Shown here piece after piece: positions 40,934 through 49,752 of a DNA stretch of 64,000 nucleotides (the first letter of the stretch is position 1; every line of letters starts with the position of its first letter). The notes beneath the pieces were generated by a model. It had not been told where the DNA came from. It saw only the letters and a list, made by a program, of their open reading frames with translations, and did not search any database. The stretch spans positions 1,550,001 to 1,614,000 of the forward strand of contig NZ_CP069792.1 of assembly GCF_016894245.1 (NCBI RefSeq), given 5' to 3'. Source of the DNA: Corynebacterium kroppenstedtii (GTDB lineage: Bacteria; Actinomycetota; Actinomycetes; Mycobacteriales; Mycobacteriaceae). A program made the translations under genes and the position numbers.

Positions 40934-41857
40934 ATGGCAGATCAGAAGAACAACGATAAGGCATCGGACTCGGTCGACATTTCAGCGTTGCGTGTAGGTG
41001 TCGTCGGTGCTGGTCAAATGGGGTCAGGCATTATCGAGGTTGCTGCCCGTCATGGTTCCGACGTCGTAGCGTGGGAAGCTACCCAGGAGTTCGCCGCCAA
41101 AGGCCTCGAGAGGATCACCAAGTCCCTCGAGCGCGGTGTATCACGAGGCAAGCTGTCTGAGAAGGAGAAGGATGCCGCGCTCGGGCGTATCCGCATCACT
41201 ACTGACTTGGAAGAATTTGCGGACCGCCAGTTAGTCTGTGAAGCGATTGTTGAAAATCCCGAGGTCAAAGCCGATATTTTTGGGAAGCTCGACAAGATTG
41301 TTTCGGATCCCGATGCGCCTTTGTGTTCTAACACCTCGTCGCTGCCGATTCAGCAGATTGCGTCGGCAACGTCGAACCCAGGTCGCGTGATGGGGCTGCA
41401 CTTCTTTAACCCCGTTCCGGTTCTTCCGTTAGTTGAGCACGTTCGGACCTTGGATACGACAGATGCCGTCGCGGATCGGGCTGAAAAGTGGGCCAGTGAG
41501 GTGCTCAAGAAAACGGTGATCAAGGCGAAGGATCGCTCCGGGTTTATCGTCAACTTCTTGTTGGTGCCCTACCTGCTTTCTGCGATCCGCATGCTGGAAA
41601 ATGGCGTGGCGACGAAGGAAGACATCGACGCTGGTATGCGCAATGGTGCAGCACACCCCATGGGACCTATTGCGCTTTCCGACATGGTGGGGCTGGACAC
41701 TGTCGCGTCTATCGCCGACGTCATGGTCGACGAATACGGCGACCCGGCGTACGCCTGCCCGCCCCTGCTGCGTCGGATGGTCCAAGCCGGTCGGCTAGGA
41801 AAGAAGACCGGCCGAGGCTTTTACACGTACGACGAGAAAGGCAAACCTATTCGTTAG
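40934..41857 (+). CDS. 3-hydroxybutyryl-CoA dehydrogenase family
   Basis: Oxidises 3-hydroxyacyl-CoA with NAD(P) in fatty-acid or butanoate metabolism. The N-terminal Rossmann motif is VGVVGAGQMGSGIIEVAARHG and the middle has NTSSLPIQQIA and GLHFFNPVPVLPLVEHV, with catalytic His154 or so in that stretch. The C-terminal dimer domain ends with GRLGKKTGRGFYTYD. The 307-residue length is typical. AGAGGGGA lies upstream with long spacing. It overlaps the membrane gene on the other strand by 11 bases. Confidence 0.93.
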   Translation: MADQKNNDKASDSVDISALRVGVVGAGQMGSGIIEVAARHGSDVVAWEATQEFAAKGLERITKSLERGVSRGKLSEKEKDAALGRIRITTDLEEFADRQLVCEAIVENPEVKADIFGKLDKIVSDPDAPLCSNTSSLPIQQIASATSNPGRVMGLHFFNPVPVLPLVEHVRTLDTTDAVADRAEKWASEVLKKTVIKAKDRSGFIVNFLLVPYLLSAIRMLENGVATKEDIDAGMRNGAAHPMGPIALSDMVGLDTVASIADVMVDEYGDPAYACPPLLRRMVQAGRLGKKTGRGFYTYDEKGKPIR

Positions 41858-42932
41858 TCTGCTTGCCGGCAGTACCAGAGATGTGCTGGTCGGTAACCTC
41901 TGCGCCGCTTGCAGTTCGAGAAGCCGCTGCGGACTCAGCACCCGCGGTCCTAGCCCCAGCGTTCTCCGCCTCGAAGGAAGAGCCATCAGGATCCGCGGTA
42001 GTGAAACCATCCTGCCCCGATGTGTCGGGTGTTGTGCGGGTACGAGTGGTCATCATCATGGCGAGCGCGATCAGCGCGGCCGACGCCAGAGCGGTAATGA
42101 TGGTCACGATTTTGTCGCCCTCACCAACGACGACGGACTTATACGGAAATGCTGACAGCATCAGCCCCGTGACCGCGTAAGCAAGCACAGGCACGCGCAT
42201 GAAGCGTCGAAGCTGGGGCACAAGAAGGGCGGGAATAAGAATGCCGGCCCCCATCGTGAGCATCGCCCATGACTCGTTGACTGTGAACGTCGGGTGGTTA
42301 TACATCACAGCGCCAGTCATGGGGTTGTATCGGATGACTTGAACATCATCAGAGAAGCGGGACCATACGACGGCAACCGCTGCAATGATTCCCATAAGAC
42401 CAATCAGCGTCACACTGATCTTGATTGGTGTTGGAGCAGCGCTAAATGGCGACAGCGCCTTGGCGGAGGATTGACCATCTTCTTCAGACCCAGCCTGTGC
42501 GTCCAGGCTTTCTTCCGAGGATTGACCAGTCGCCGCGTTCCCCTCACCCCAGTGTGCGCCGACCTCATCACTTTGGGTGCCGGAAGCTGTCGCACTGGCA
42601 TACTCGTCCGGCAATGTTCCTGTGCGGGCAAGATGACGCAGCGCCGGAACAGTCATCGCCGTGATATCAGTCCGCTGCAGCGCATCGTCGTAGGTGGCCT
42701 TCGCCCGGTCATTGTGGAAAATCGTCCGAGCCGCTAGAAGCTCTTGCACGCGCGCATCGGTTTCAGGAACACCGTTGTCCTCCAGCTCGCGCAGCCGGGA
42801 CGTGCAGATGTCGACAAGCTCGTCAGGCCCTAGAGATGGATCCAGGTTCAGCTGCTCATAAAAGTTGTAATGGTCATTGGTATTCGTGATGGAATCATCC
42901 CCCTTAGGATCAGAACGATATTTAGCTTTCAT
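41847..42932 (-). CDS. Unknown membrane protein with a J-like N-terminus
   Basis: Not recognised as a named family. Residues 20-90 look like a degenerate J domain (FYEQLNLDPSLGPDELVDIC, then AARTIFHNDRAKATYDDAL) but the HPD triad is missing. A polar stretch follows, and then four hydrophobic segments at about 170-190, 225-245, 252-270 and 280-300. The C-terminus is polar. It starts 42 bases behind the peptide transporter genes on the same strand and may be co-transcribed with them. Confidence 0.75.
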   Translation of the reverse strand: MKAKYRSDPKGDDSITNTNDHYNFYEQLNLDPSLGPDELVDICTSRLRELEDNGVPETDARVQELLAARTIFHNDRAKATYDDALQRTDITAMTVPALRHLARTGTLPDEYASATASGTQSDEVGAHWGEGNAATGQSSEESLDAQAGSEEDGQSSAKALSPFSAAPTPIKISVTLIGLMGIIAAVAVVWSRFSDDVQVIRYNPMTGAVMYNHPTFTVNESWAMLTMGAGILIPALLVPQLRRFMRVPVLAYAVTGLMLSAFPYKSVVVGEGDKIVTIITALASAALIALAMMMTTRTRTTPDTSGQDGFTTADPDGSSFEAENAGARTAGAESAAASRTASGAEVTDQHISGTAGKQTNE

Positions 42933-42974
42933 GCCGGCGAGCTTACCAGCCGCTCTGTCATGGGCGGTCGAGAT

Positions 42975-45665
42975 TTAGGTCGGTGGGACCGGTTGGCGGG
43001 CAGCGCTAATAAGTTCCTTCGTGTACTCATGCTGAGGATGGTGATAAATCCGATCGCTCGTCCCCTTTTCGACGATGCACCCGTCCTTCATCACAGCGAC
43101 TGTGTCACAAATGTGCCGTACAACGTCAAGGTCGTGCGATAAGAACACCATTGTCAGTCCATAGTCTTCGGCCAGCTCATCGAGAAGCGCAATGACGCGG
43201 TTCCGCACGGTGACGTCCAACGCCGACACGGGCTCGTCGGCAAGAAGAATATGAGGGTGGGTAGTCAGCGCGCGGGCAAGTGAAATCCGCTGCCGTTGGC
43301 CACCACTGAAGTGATGAGGGAACCGATCTATTGCCGACGGATCCAGCCCCACCTGCTTGAGCACGGTGGCTATGCGTTCGCGCTGTTCGTCTCGGGGGAG
43401 GGGATGTGGTTGCGCGCGGAGTGGTTCGGCCAGCGAATCACCGATAGTCATGGTGGGATCCAAGGAACCACGCGGATCCTGGAAGACAACCTGCCCATAG
43501 CGGCTCATATCGTGCGGATTGGTAATGGCGCGCCCGTCGACACGGACATCGCCGGATGTCGGTCGGGTGAGCCCCGCCATGATCTTCAGCAGGGTAGTTT
43601 TGCCCGATCCAGATTCGCCGACGATGCCAAGGCGTTCGCCCCGGCGGATGTCTAATGTCACATCGTCGACAGCAGTGATTGCCGACGACGGCCCGAAGCG
43701 GTTCTGACGTTGATCGAATACCTGGCTTACATGGTGGACCTGGATGAGAGGATCGGTTGACGATGGCGTCGGGGAGCCCCCGACACGAAACTCACGTTCA
43801 GCGCGGGAATTGTGAACGTGCTCTTTATGCGCGTCACGCACATCGTGAACGTGCGCATTCTGAACCAGCATCGCTGTGTATGCGTCTCGGGGGCGCTGCA
43901 AGATGTGCTCTGTCGTCCCGTATTCGCGTGGAACGCCATCTTTCAAGACCAGGATGTTGTCACACATGTTGGCAACGACGGTTAAATCATGCGTGATGAA
44001 CAGCAGCGCGGTGTTGTTGTCCCGAACCAGTCGGTTAATCAGCATCAAAATAGACCGCTGAACTGTGACATCCAATGCCGTGGTCGGCTCATCGCAAATG
44101 AGCAGCTCGGGGTCATTGGCAAATGCCATCGCGATGAGAACTCGTTGGCGTTGGCCCCCGGAAAGCTCAAACGGATATGAATGGTAGGCGCGCTTGGGGA
44201 GTCCTACCGAATCAAGAAGGTCACGGACTCTGGCTTCACGCTGCCGGCGATTGTTTCCACGCGGAAGGTGGTTTCGTCCCATGTGACCGGCCTGTCGTGT
44301 GCCGGCCCGGCATGCGCGCTCGATTTGTTTGCCCACAGTCATGAGAGGATTCAGCGCAGTCATAGGCTCTTGGAAAACCATCGACATACGCGCGCTTCGA
44401 CACTGACTGAGGGCGCTATCGGTAGCCCCGATGATGTCCTCGCCAGTTAACTTGATCGATCCGGAGGGGTGCACATCATCGGGTAAAAGCCCCATGATCG
44501 CCAGGGCGGTTAACGACTTCCCTGATCCGGACTCGCCGATGAGCCCGAGTTTGGCACCGGGCTCGAGACTGAAGCTGAGGGAGTCAACTAATCGACGCTC
44601 GCCTGTGCCATCATCTGCAGAGCGGGGAGTGGTCAATGAAAGATCTTTCACCTGCAGAATTGCCGACGACGATCCGTCCGCTGCTGCGTGTAACGACGGC
44701 TCCTCTGTTTCCGGTCCCCGCTCGGGCTTCTCACGAGTCGCGCTCGTGGCGGGGGCGTCATACATTGCCCGGTGAGAGAATGGATCGAGGATATCGCGGA
44801 GCCCGTCGCCGAGAAGATTGAACCCCAGCACCGTGAGAGCGATAGCGAGCCCTGGCCAGAGGGCAAGCTCCGCATGTGAATCGAGGAAAACCTGAGCGTC
44901 CTGGAGCATCCGCCCCCATGAAGCCTGCGGCGGCGGTGTCCCCAGTCCCAAGAAGGACAAACCCGCCTCGGCCAGAATGGCGAGTGCCACGGAGACCGTC
45001 GCCTGGACAATGATGAGACCAGTAATTCCGCGCACGATATGCCTCACCGCAATGGAGAACCACCCCATCCCCGCACTTCGAGCGGACAAAATATAGTCCT
45101 GGCTGAGTACTTGGCGGGTTCCAGCGCGTGACACGCGAGCAAAGCTGGGGATAAACGCAATCCCAATGGCCACCATTTCCGACGACGTACCGACGCCGAC
45201 GACCGATCCAGCGATGATCGCCAGAAGGAGAGCCGGGAATGCCAGCGCTAAATCCGACAGCCGCATGATGAAAGAATCGAGCCACCCTCCGCGAACCGCG
45301 GCAAGTATACCCAGCGGCACGCCGACGCCGGCACCAATCGCAACCGCGAGAACGCTCACTTCGAGTGAAATCTGGGATCCAACCATGATCCGCGATAACG
45401 TATCCCGGCCGTATCTGTCGGTTCCCATCCAATGGTCCCAACTCGGTGGCTGCAGTGCTGACGCTGGGTTAGCCTCTTGGGGCCCATACGGTGTCCATAT
45501 CAGCGATATCAGTGCGACGAGAACGACCAGGCTTACTATGGCGGCCCCGACCACGAACATGACGCGATGGTTGGCTCCGGTAATCGTCTTTAGAGGCCGG
45601 TTTGTACCTTCCATCACTGGATTCCGTGTCCCGGGGCGTGGTGCGTGTGTGGGTGAATTAGACAA
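42975..45665 (-). CDS. Peptide ABC transporter: DppC permease fused to DppD and DppF ATPases
   Basis: One 896-residue polypeptide holds three subunits usually made separately. Residues 1-310 are the DppC-type permease with the EAA loop SARSAGMGWFSIAVRHIVRGI. Residues 335-620 are ATPase 1 (GESGSGKSLTA, LSGGQRQRVLIA, LLICDEPTTALD). Residues 640-890 are ATPase 2 (GESGSGKTTLLK, FSGGQRQRISLA, ILLADEPVSALD). All motifs are intact in both ATPases. It is preceded by dppB with an 8-base overlap. It should pair with DppB in the membrane for dipeptide or oligopeptide import. Confidence 0.93.
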   Translation of the reverse strand: MSNSPTHAPRPGTRNPVMEGTNRPLKTITGANHRVMFVVGAAIVSLVVLVALISLIWTPYGPQEANPASALQPPSWDHWMGTDRYGRDTLSRIMVGSQISLEVSVLAVAIGAGVGVPLGILAAVRGGWLDSFIMRLSDLALAFPALLLAIIAGSVVGVGTSSEMVAIGIAFIPSFARVSRAGTRQVLSQDYILSARSAGMGWFSIAVRHIVRGITGLIIVQATVSVALAILAEAGLSFLGLGTPPPQASWGRMLQDAQVFLDSHAELALWPGLAIALTVLGFNLLGDGLRDILDPFSHRAMYDAPATSATREKPERGPETEEPSLHAAADGSSSAILQVKDLSLTTPRSADDGTGERRLVDSLSFSLEPGAKLGLIGESGSGKSLTALAIMGLLPDDVHPSGSIKLTGEDIIGATDSALSQCRSARMSMVFQEPMTALNPLMTVGKQIERACRAGTRQAGHMGRNHLPRGNNRRQREARVRDLLDSVGLPKRAYHSYPFELSGGQRQRVLIAMAFANDPELLICDEPTTALDVTVQRSILMLINRLVRDNNTALLFITHDLTVVANMCDNILVLKDGVPREYGTTEHILQRPRDAYTAMLVQNAHVHDVRDAHKEHVHNSRAEREFRVGGSPTPSSTDPLIQVHHVSQVFDQRQNRFGPSSAITAVDDVTLDIRRGERLGIVGESGSGKTTLLKIMAGLTRPTSGDVRVDGRAITNPHDMSRYGQVVFQDPRGSLDPTMTIGDSLAEPLRAQPHPLPRDEQRERIATVLKQVGLDPSAIDRFPHHFSGGQRQRISLARALTTHPHILLADEPVSALDVTVRNRVIALLDELAEDYGLTMVFLSHDLDVVRHICDTVAVMKDGCIVEKGTSDRIYHHPQHEYTKELISAARQPVPPT

Positions 45666-46620
45666 GGCGTGACCTCGACATTCTGGGGTCGATCAGCGCC
45701 GCTACGGCATCGGCCGCTAGCGTGACGGTCAGTGTAATGGTGACCAGCATCATGACGCAGCTCTGGACGGTAATCATGTCTCGGCTATTCACCGCATCAA
45801 GGACGTACGATCCTAATCCGGGGATGACAAAAACCTGCTCAATAAGCACAGCTCCGACGACAAGTGTGGCCATGTTGACGCCAATGACAGCCACTATGGG
45901 CTCAGCTGCATTTCTCGCACCATGGACGACGAGGGCGTGAAGCGTCGATAAGCCCGTTGACCGGGCAGTACGGATGTATTCCTGGTGGAGAACCTCCAAC
46001 ACTGCTGAACGAACATAGCGCGTCAGGATGGCGGCCTGAATGAACGCCAATGCGCAACAGGGAAGGATGAGCCGTCGGAGGAAACCGGTGAAGGACTGGT
46101 CGGGAGGAACCCACCCATTAGCAGGGAGAATGCTCCAATGAACGGCAAAAAGCGAGATCAACAGGATACCGGCCAAGAAACTTGGAATCGCGATACCAAC
46201 GTGTGACAGTACGGATAGGGCAGTGCCGTCCGGTTTGTGGTTACGCATGGCCGCCCAGGTGCCCAGGGGCACGGCGAGCACAATGGCAAGAACCATACTG
46301 GTCAACACCAGAATGAGGCTAACCGCCGTCCGGTCCATCAGTATTGGTCCGATATCTGTGCCACTAGAGTAGGAGACCCCGAATTGCCCATGCAGCATCC
46401 CGGTAATCCACGAAAAATACTGGTTGATAAGCGGTTGATCAGTTCCCAGCGTGTGCTTCATCGACTCGATGGCTTGTGGCGTTGCGGTCTCGCCCAGGGA
46501 AACTTCTGCGGGATCACCCGGAATTAACCGCATGATCATGAAAATGATGACCGACGCGGCCCACAAAGACACGACATAGCGCAGAACAATCCTGCCTACG
46601 ATGCGTACGTGAGCTGTCAT
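45658..46620 (-). CDS. Peptide ABC transporter permease (DppB type)
   Basis: The second membrane subunit of the peptide importer. The N-terminus LRYVVSLWAASVIIFMIMRLIPGDP is the DppB signature and about six hydrophobic segments follow; the EAA loop is RTARSTGLSTLHALVVHGARNA. It overlaps dppA upstream by 4 bases (ATGA) and the fusion downstream by 8, so all are translated together. Confidence 0.93.
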   Translation of the reverse strand: MTAHVRIVGRIVLRYVVSLWAASVIIFMIMRLIPGDPAEVSLGETATPQAIESMKHTLGTDQPLINQYFSWITGMLHGQFGVSYSSGTDIGPILMDRTAVSLILVLTSMVLAIVLAVPLGTWAAMRNHKPDGTALSVLSHVGIAIPSFLAGILLISLFAVHWSILPANGWVPPDQSFTGFLRRLILPCCALAFIQAAILTRYVRSAVLEVLHQEYIRTARSTGLSTLHALVVHGARNAAEPIVAVIGVNMATLVVGAVLIEQVFVIPGLGSYVLDAVNSRDMITVQSCVMMLVTITLTVTLAADAVAALIDPRMSRSRLV

Positions 46621-48218
46621 GATTCGCTCCGTGCAGTTGAGTGATGGGTGCGACTGATACCAGCGAGTTCAAGCCCTTGTCCGGCAATAGTCGTGGGGAT
46701 GCCGGTGAGGTCTTTATCTCGCACAACGATGTTGGGATAGATGAATATCGTGTTAGCACCTGCTTGATTCATGATCCGATCAACCGCTGTGCGCATGAGA
46801 GGTGCGTACTGATCAGGGGGAGCGGAATCCGCAGCGGACAAGAGTGTGCGTGTTTGCTCGTCGTCGTAACCGAGGTAGTAGTCCGGGTTTCCGAACAATG
46901 TGGGAATGTCCCGGGCCTCAGCGTGCTCAATGATAGACATGTCGTAGTCATGTTGGGTAAGAGTTTGAGACAACCATACGGCGGGGAATTCCTGCGATTC
47001 GATATGAGCGTGAATCCCGACGTCTTCTAGCTCAGAAATGATGAGTTCTGCAGCGTTCGTTGCATAGGCGCGAGCCGGCACAGTGAAGGTGATATCGACG
47101 TCGTGGACACCAGCGTCGGACAGCAACTGCCGAGCCCGATCGGGATCATAGGGGTACTCGGTGGAGCGATATGACCATGGATCCGTCGGCGGGGCAGGCA
47201 CGCCCCCCGTATCTTCACCAAACCCACCCCATGCGGTATCGATCACTGCCTGCCGGTTAATTGCGTACATCACTGCTCGCCTCACGCGGACGTCATTAAA
47301 AGGCGCACGCTTATTGTTCATAGTCAGCAGCACTTTGCCAGTGGTCGTCCCGACGTCAACGGCATACCGTTTGTTCCCGCGGAAGGACGAAACCATCTCC
47401 GGGGCGTCCATCCCGACAATCGCGTCGACGTCACCTGATCGAAGGGCGTTCGCTGTAGCGGTGGAATCTGTCATATAGCGCAACGCCACATGGCGGGTGG
47501 CTGGCTGCTGGCCCCAATATGACTGGTTCGCCGTCAAGGTGAGGAATCGGCCGACCTTGTACTCGTCGACGGTAAAAGGGCCGGTCCCGACGGGTGCGGT
47601 GGCCAAATGATCGACGCCACGGGGTGTCATCTGTGCCCCGATGAGCGTGCCCATGGACCACAGCCAGCCGTTACTGGGCGCGGAGAGCGCGACGGCCAAC
47701 GTGTATTTATCGACGGCCTGCGTGCGCGTCACCGGTTTCATCCCCGCTTTGAGTCCGTTGGTCCACGCGTCCGACTTCACTCGGTCGATGCTGAACTTGG
47801 CGGTGTCGGCGGTGAACTCGTCGCCGTTGGAAAAATGAACCCCTTTCCGCAGGTGAAAGGTGTAGGTGGTGCGGTCCGCGGAGAGGTCCCACGACGTCGC
47901 CAGCTGGGGTTCGATATCTCCTTGGGACGATATTCGGACCAGGCCTTCGTACACATTCCCGATCAACGCCTGCGTTATCGCTGCGCCGCCGGATTTTGTG
48001 AAGTCAAGGGTGGCGGGGGCTGCCGTCAGCGCGATGACGGCGGAGTCGTCGGAGGCGACGCGTCCCGTTTGGACCGCGGTGTGGCCCGCGCTGCACCCGC
48101 CGAGGAACAGTGAGAGGGCCGCCACCGTGGTTGTTACCGTGACTGTGGCGAGGTGTTGCAATTTCCGACGCTTCGACGCCGAGGTTGTCGACGTATGTGC
48201 TGTGAGAAGTCCGACCAT
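46617..48218 (-). CDS. Peptide-binding lipoprotein of the ABC transporter (DppA/OppA family)
   Basis: Captures peptides outside the membrane. The signal peptide ends with the lipobox FLGGC (about residue 42) after a basic N-terminus. The family 5 solute-binding body includes GNVYEGLVRISSQGDIEPQLATSWDLS and TYTFHLRKGVHFSNGDEF. It is 533 residues, as usual. It lies 30 bases behind the C-S lyase gene and directly before dppB. Specificity (dipeptide, glutathione-like or nickel) cannot be read from sequence. Confidence 0.93.
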   Translation of the reverse strand: MVGLLTAHTSTTSASKRRKLQHLATVTVTTTVAALSLFLGGCSAGHTAVQTGRVASDDSAVIALTAAPATLDFTKSGGAAITQALIGNVYEGLVRISSQGDIEPQLATSWDLSADRTTYTFHLRKGVHFSNGDEFTADTAKFSIDRVKSDAWTNGLKAGMKPVTRTQAVDKYTLAVALSAPSNGWLWSMGTLIGAQMTPRGVDHLATAPVGTGPFTVDEYKVGRFLTLTANQSYWGQQPATRHVALRYMTDSTATANALRSGDVDAIVGMDAPEMVSSFRGNKRYAVDVGTTTGKVLLTMNNKRAPFNDVRVRRAVMYAINRQAVIDTAWGGFGEDTGGVPAPPTDPWSYRSTEYPYDPDRARQLLSDAGVHDVDITFTVPARAYATNAAELIISELEDVGIHAHIESQEFPAVWLSQTLTQHDYDMSIIEHAEARDIPTLFGNPDYYLGYDDEQTRTLLSAADSAPPDQYAPLMRTAVDRIMNQAGANTIFIYPNIVVRDKDLTGIPTTIAGQGLELAGISRTHHSTARSES

Positions 48219-48248
48219 GGGTTATTCGTGGATGGTTAGCGTTGGTGG

Positions 48249-49652
48249 TTAGTGAGCCTCTGGGGCACCGGTTAGTGTGGTGTGGCGTCGTGTGCCATTC
48301 GGATTCTCGGTGGAGCCGAAGAGCTGGGTCAACGTAGTGGCAATCATTTCACAGATGTCGCGCGAGGTTGCGAAATTGATCCGAATGCATCCGAATCCGT
48401 GGGGGAGCGATTGGGATTCGTTGCCGTTCCCCTGTGCCGTGTTCCCCTGCGCGGACTCGGCGGGAGGTGCAGCGAAAGCAGCACCGTCATTAGGTGCTAA
48501 CTTCGCGTGTTTGACCAGCCATTGTTCGGGGTTGAGACCGCCACGGCGGATACTGTCGCCGAACGTTATTCCCTTGTCGGCGGTGTCGTTGTCCTCGCCA
48601 TTCCGAGATTCATCCGGCACAGCGGGAATGACCACATCGGTCATGTCCACCCACAGCAAGAACGTCGCTTCTGGGTTAGTAGTGCGCACATTCGGAATCC
48701 GGTTGAGAGCCTCAACAAGAAGGTTCTTGTTGTCGCGGAGGTAATCAATTTCCTCCCGGAGCCATTCCCGGCCATCCCTGTACGCTCCGATCGCTGCCAG
48801 CTGGCCGAGCGTCGATACCCCCTCCTTATCCAGGAAGTTAATGCGCGTATCCCACACATATTTGTCGGCGGAATTCGTGAAAATCAGTTGCGCGCATTTC
48901 AAGCCGGCCGTGTTCCACCCCTTTGAGGTAGCCGTGGCCGTGATCGTCACGCGGGCAGCGGTCTCGGACACGCTCGCCGTCGGGATATGCGGGCGGTCAT
49001 AAACCAGTGGCCCGTGGATTTCGTCGGAGAAAACGCGCACGTCATAGCGGGCTGCGAGATCGGTCACCGCGCGAAGTTCGTCGGCAGTAAAAGCGGTCCC
49101 CAAGGGGTTGTGCGGGTTGCACAGGATCATGCTGCCAGCACCATTGGCGAATGCCCGCTCCAGACCGTCGAGGTCGAATACCCACCGGCTGGTCGCGGTG
49201 TCCTGGATCATGGGGACGAACACTCCAGGCCGGTCGCATACCTCCAGCAGCGCGAAAAACGGCATATATGCGGGGATAGGGATGACGATGGGGCTGCCAG
49301 GATCCGTGAAGTGCGTGATGGCCAGCCGAAGACCTCGAACCACGTCGGGCACGCCTGCGATGGTAGTCGGGTCAACGTCCCACCCATATGCGTCGTGGCA
49401 CCACGAACTGAGGGCTTCCCCGAGCTCAGGGAGTTCGGGTGGATAACCGAAATATTGCCGACGAACACCCGCGTTAACCGCGTCGATCACGGCCGGGCAG
49501 GTATCGAAGTCGGATTCCGCGATCCAGACGGGCAGCACGTCGGGAGGAAAATGAGTCCACTTCGTCGTTCCGCGGGCACGCAGTTCCTCTATCGAGAGGG
49601 TGGAAAATTGGTGGCCAGGCATGCCAGCAAGGATAGTCGTTATCGGTGACAT
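48249..49652 (-). CDS. MalY/PatB-type C-S lyase (PLP enzyme)
   Basis: A class I aminotransferase fold of the cystathionine beta-lyase (AecD/PatB/MalY) type, which splits cysteine S-conjugates into pyruvate, ammonia and a thiol. Signatures are LPVWIAESDFDTCPAVIDAV, ILCNPHNPLGTAF, RVFSDEIHGPLVYD and the PLP lysine in ATATSKGWNTAGLKCAQL. Two polar inserts (about 345-360 and 395-420) are extra. It is the first gene of a run leading into the peptide transporter, suggesting an S-conjugated dipeptide substrate. TTAATA lies 6 bases before ATG 49652; Met11 (49622) is an alternative start. Confidence 0.88.
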   Translation of the reverse strand: MSPITTILAGMPGHQFSTLSIEELRARGTTKWTHFPPDVLPVWIAESDFDTCPAVIDAVNAGVRRQYFGYPPELPELGEALSSWCHDAYGWDVDPTTIAGVPDVVRGLRLAITHFTDPGSPIVIPIPAYMPFFALLEVCDRPGVFVPMIQDTATSRWVFDLDGLERAFANGAGSMILCNPHNPLGTAFTADELRAVTDLAARYDVRVFSDEIHGPLVYDRPHIPTASVSETAARVTITATATSKGWNTAGLKCAQLIFTNSADKYVWDTRINFLDKEGVSTLGQLAAIGAYRDGREWLREEIDYLRDNKNLLVEALNRIPNVRTTNPEATFLLWVDMTDVVIPAVPDESRNGEDNDTADKGITFGDSIRRGGLNPEQWLVKHAKLAPNDGAAFAAPPAESAQGNTAQGNGNESQSLPHGFGCIRINFATSRDICEMIATTLTQLFGSTENPNGTRRHTTLTGAPEAH

Positions 49653-49752
49653 CGAACATATTAAGGGGATAACCAGGGCAGTCTGGCTCTACTTCACCCA
49701 TCCGGGAGGGTTCGTCATTGTTGGTGCGACGGTCATGGCGACGAGAGGAGCG

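Noticed and set aside
48987..49649. Long plus-strand open frame opposite the C-S lyase gene
   Set aside because: Antisense of a clear PLP enzyme; no family resemblance or ribosome site.
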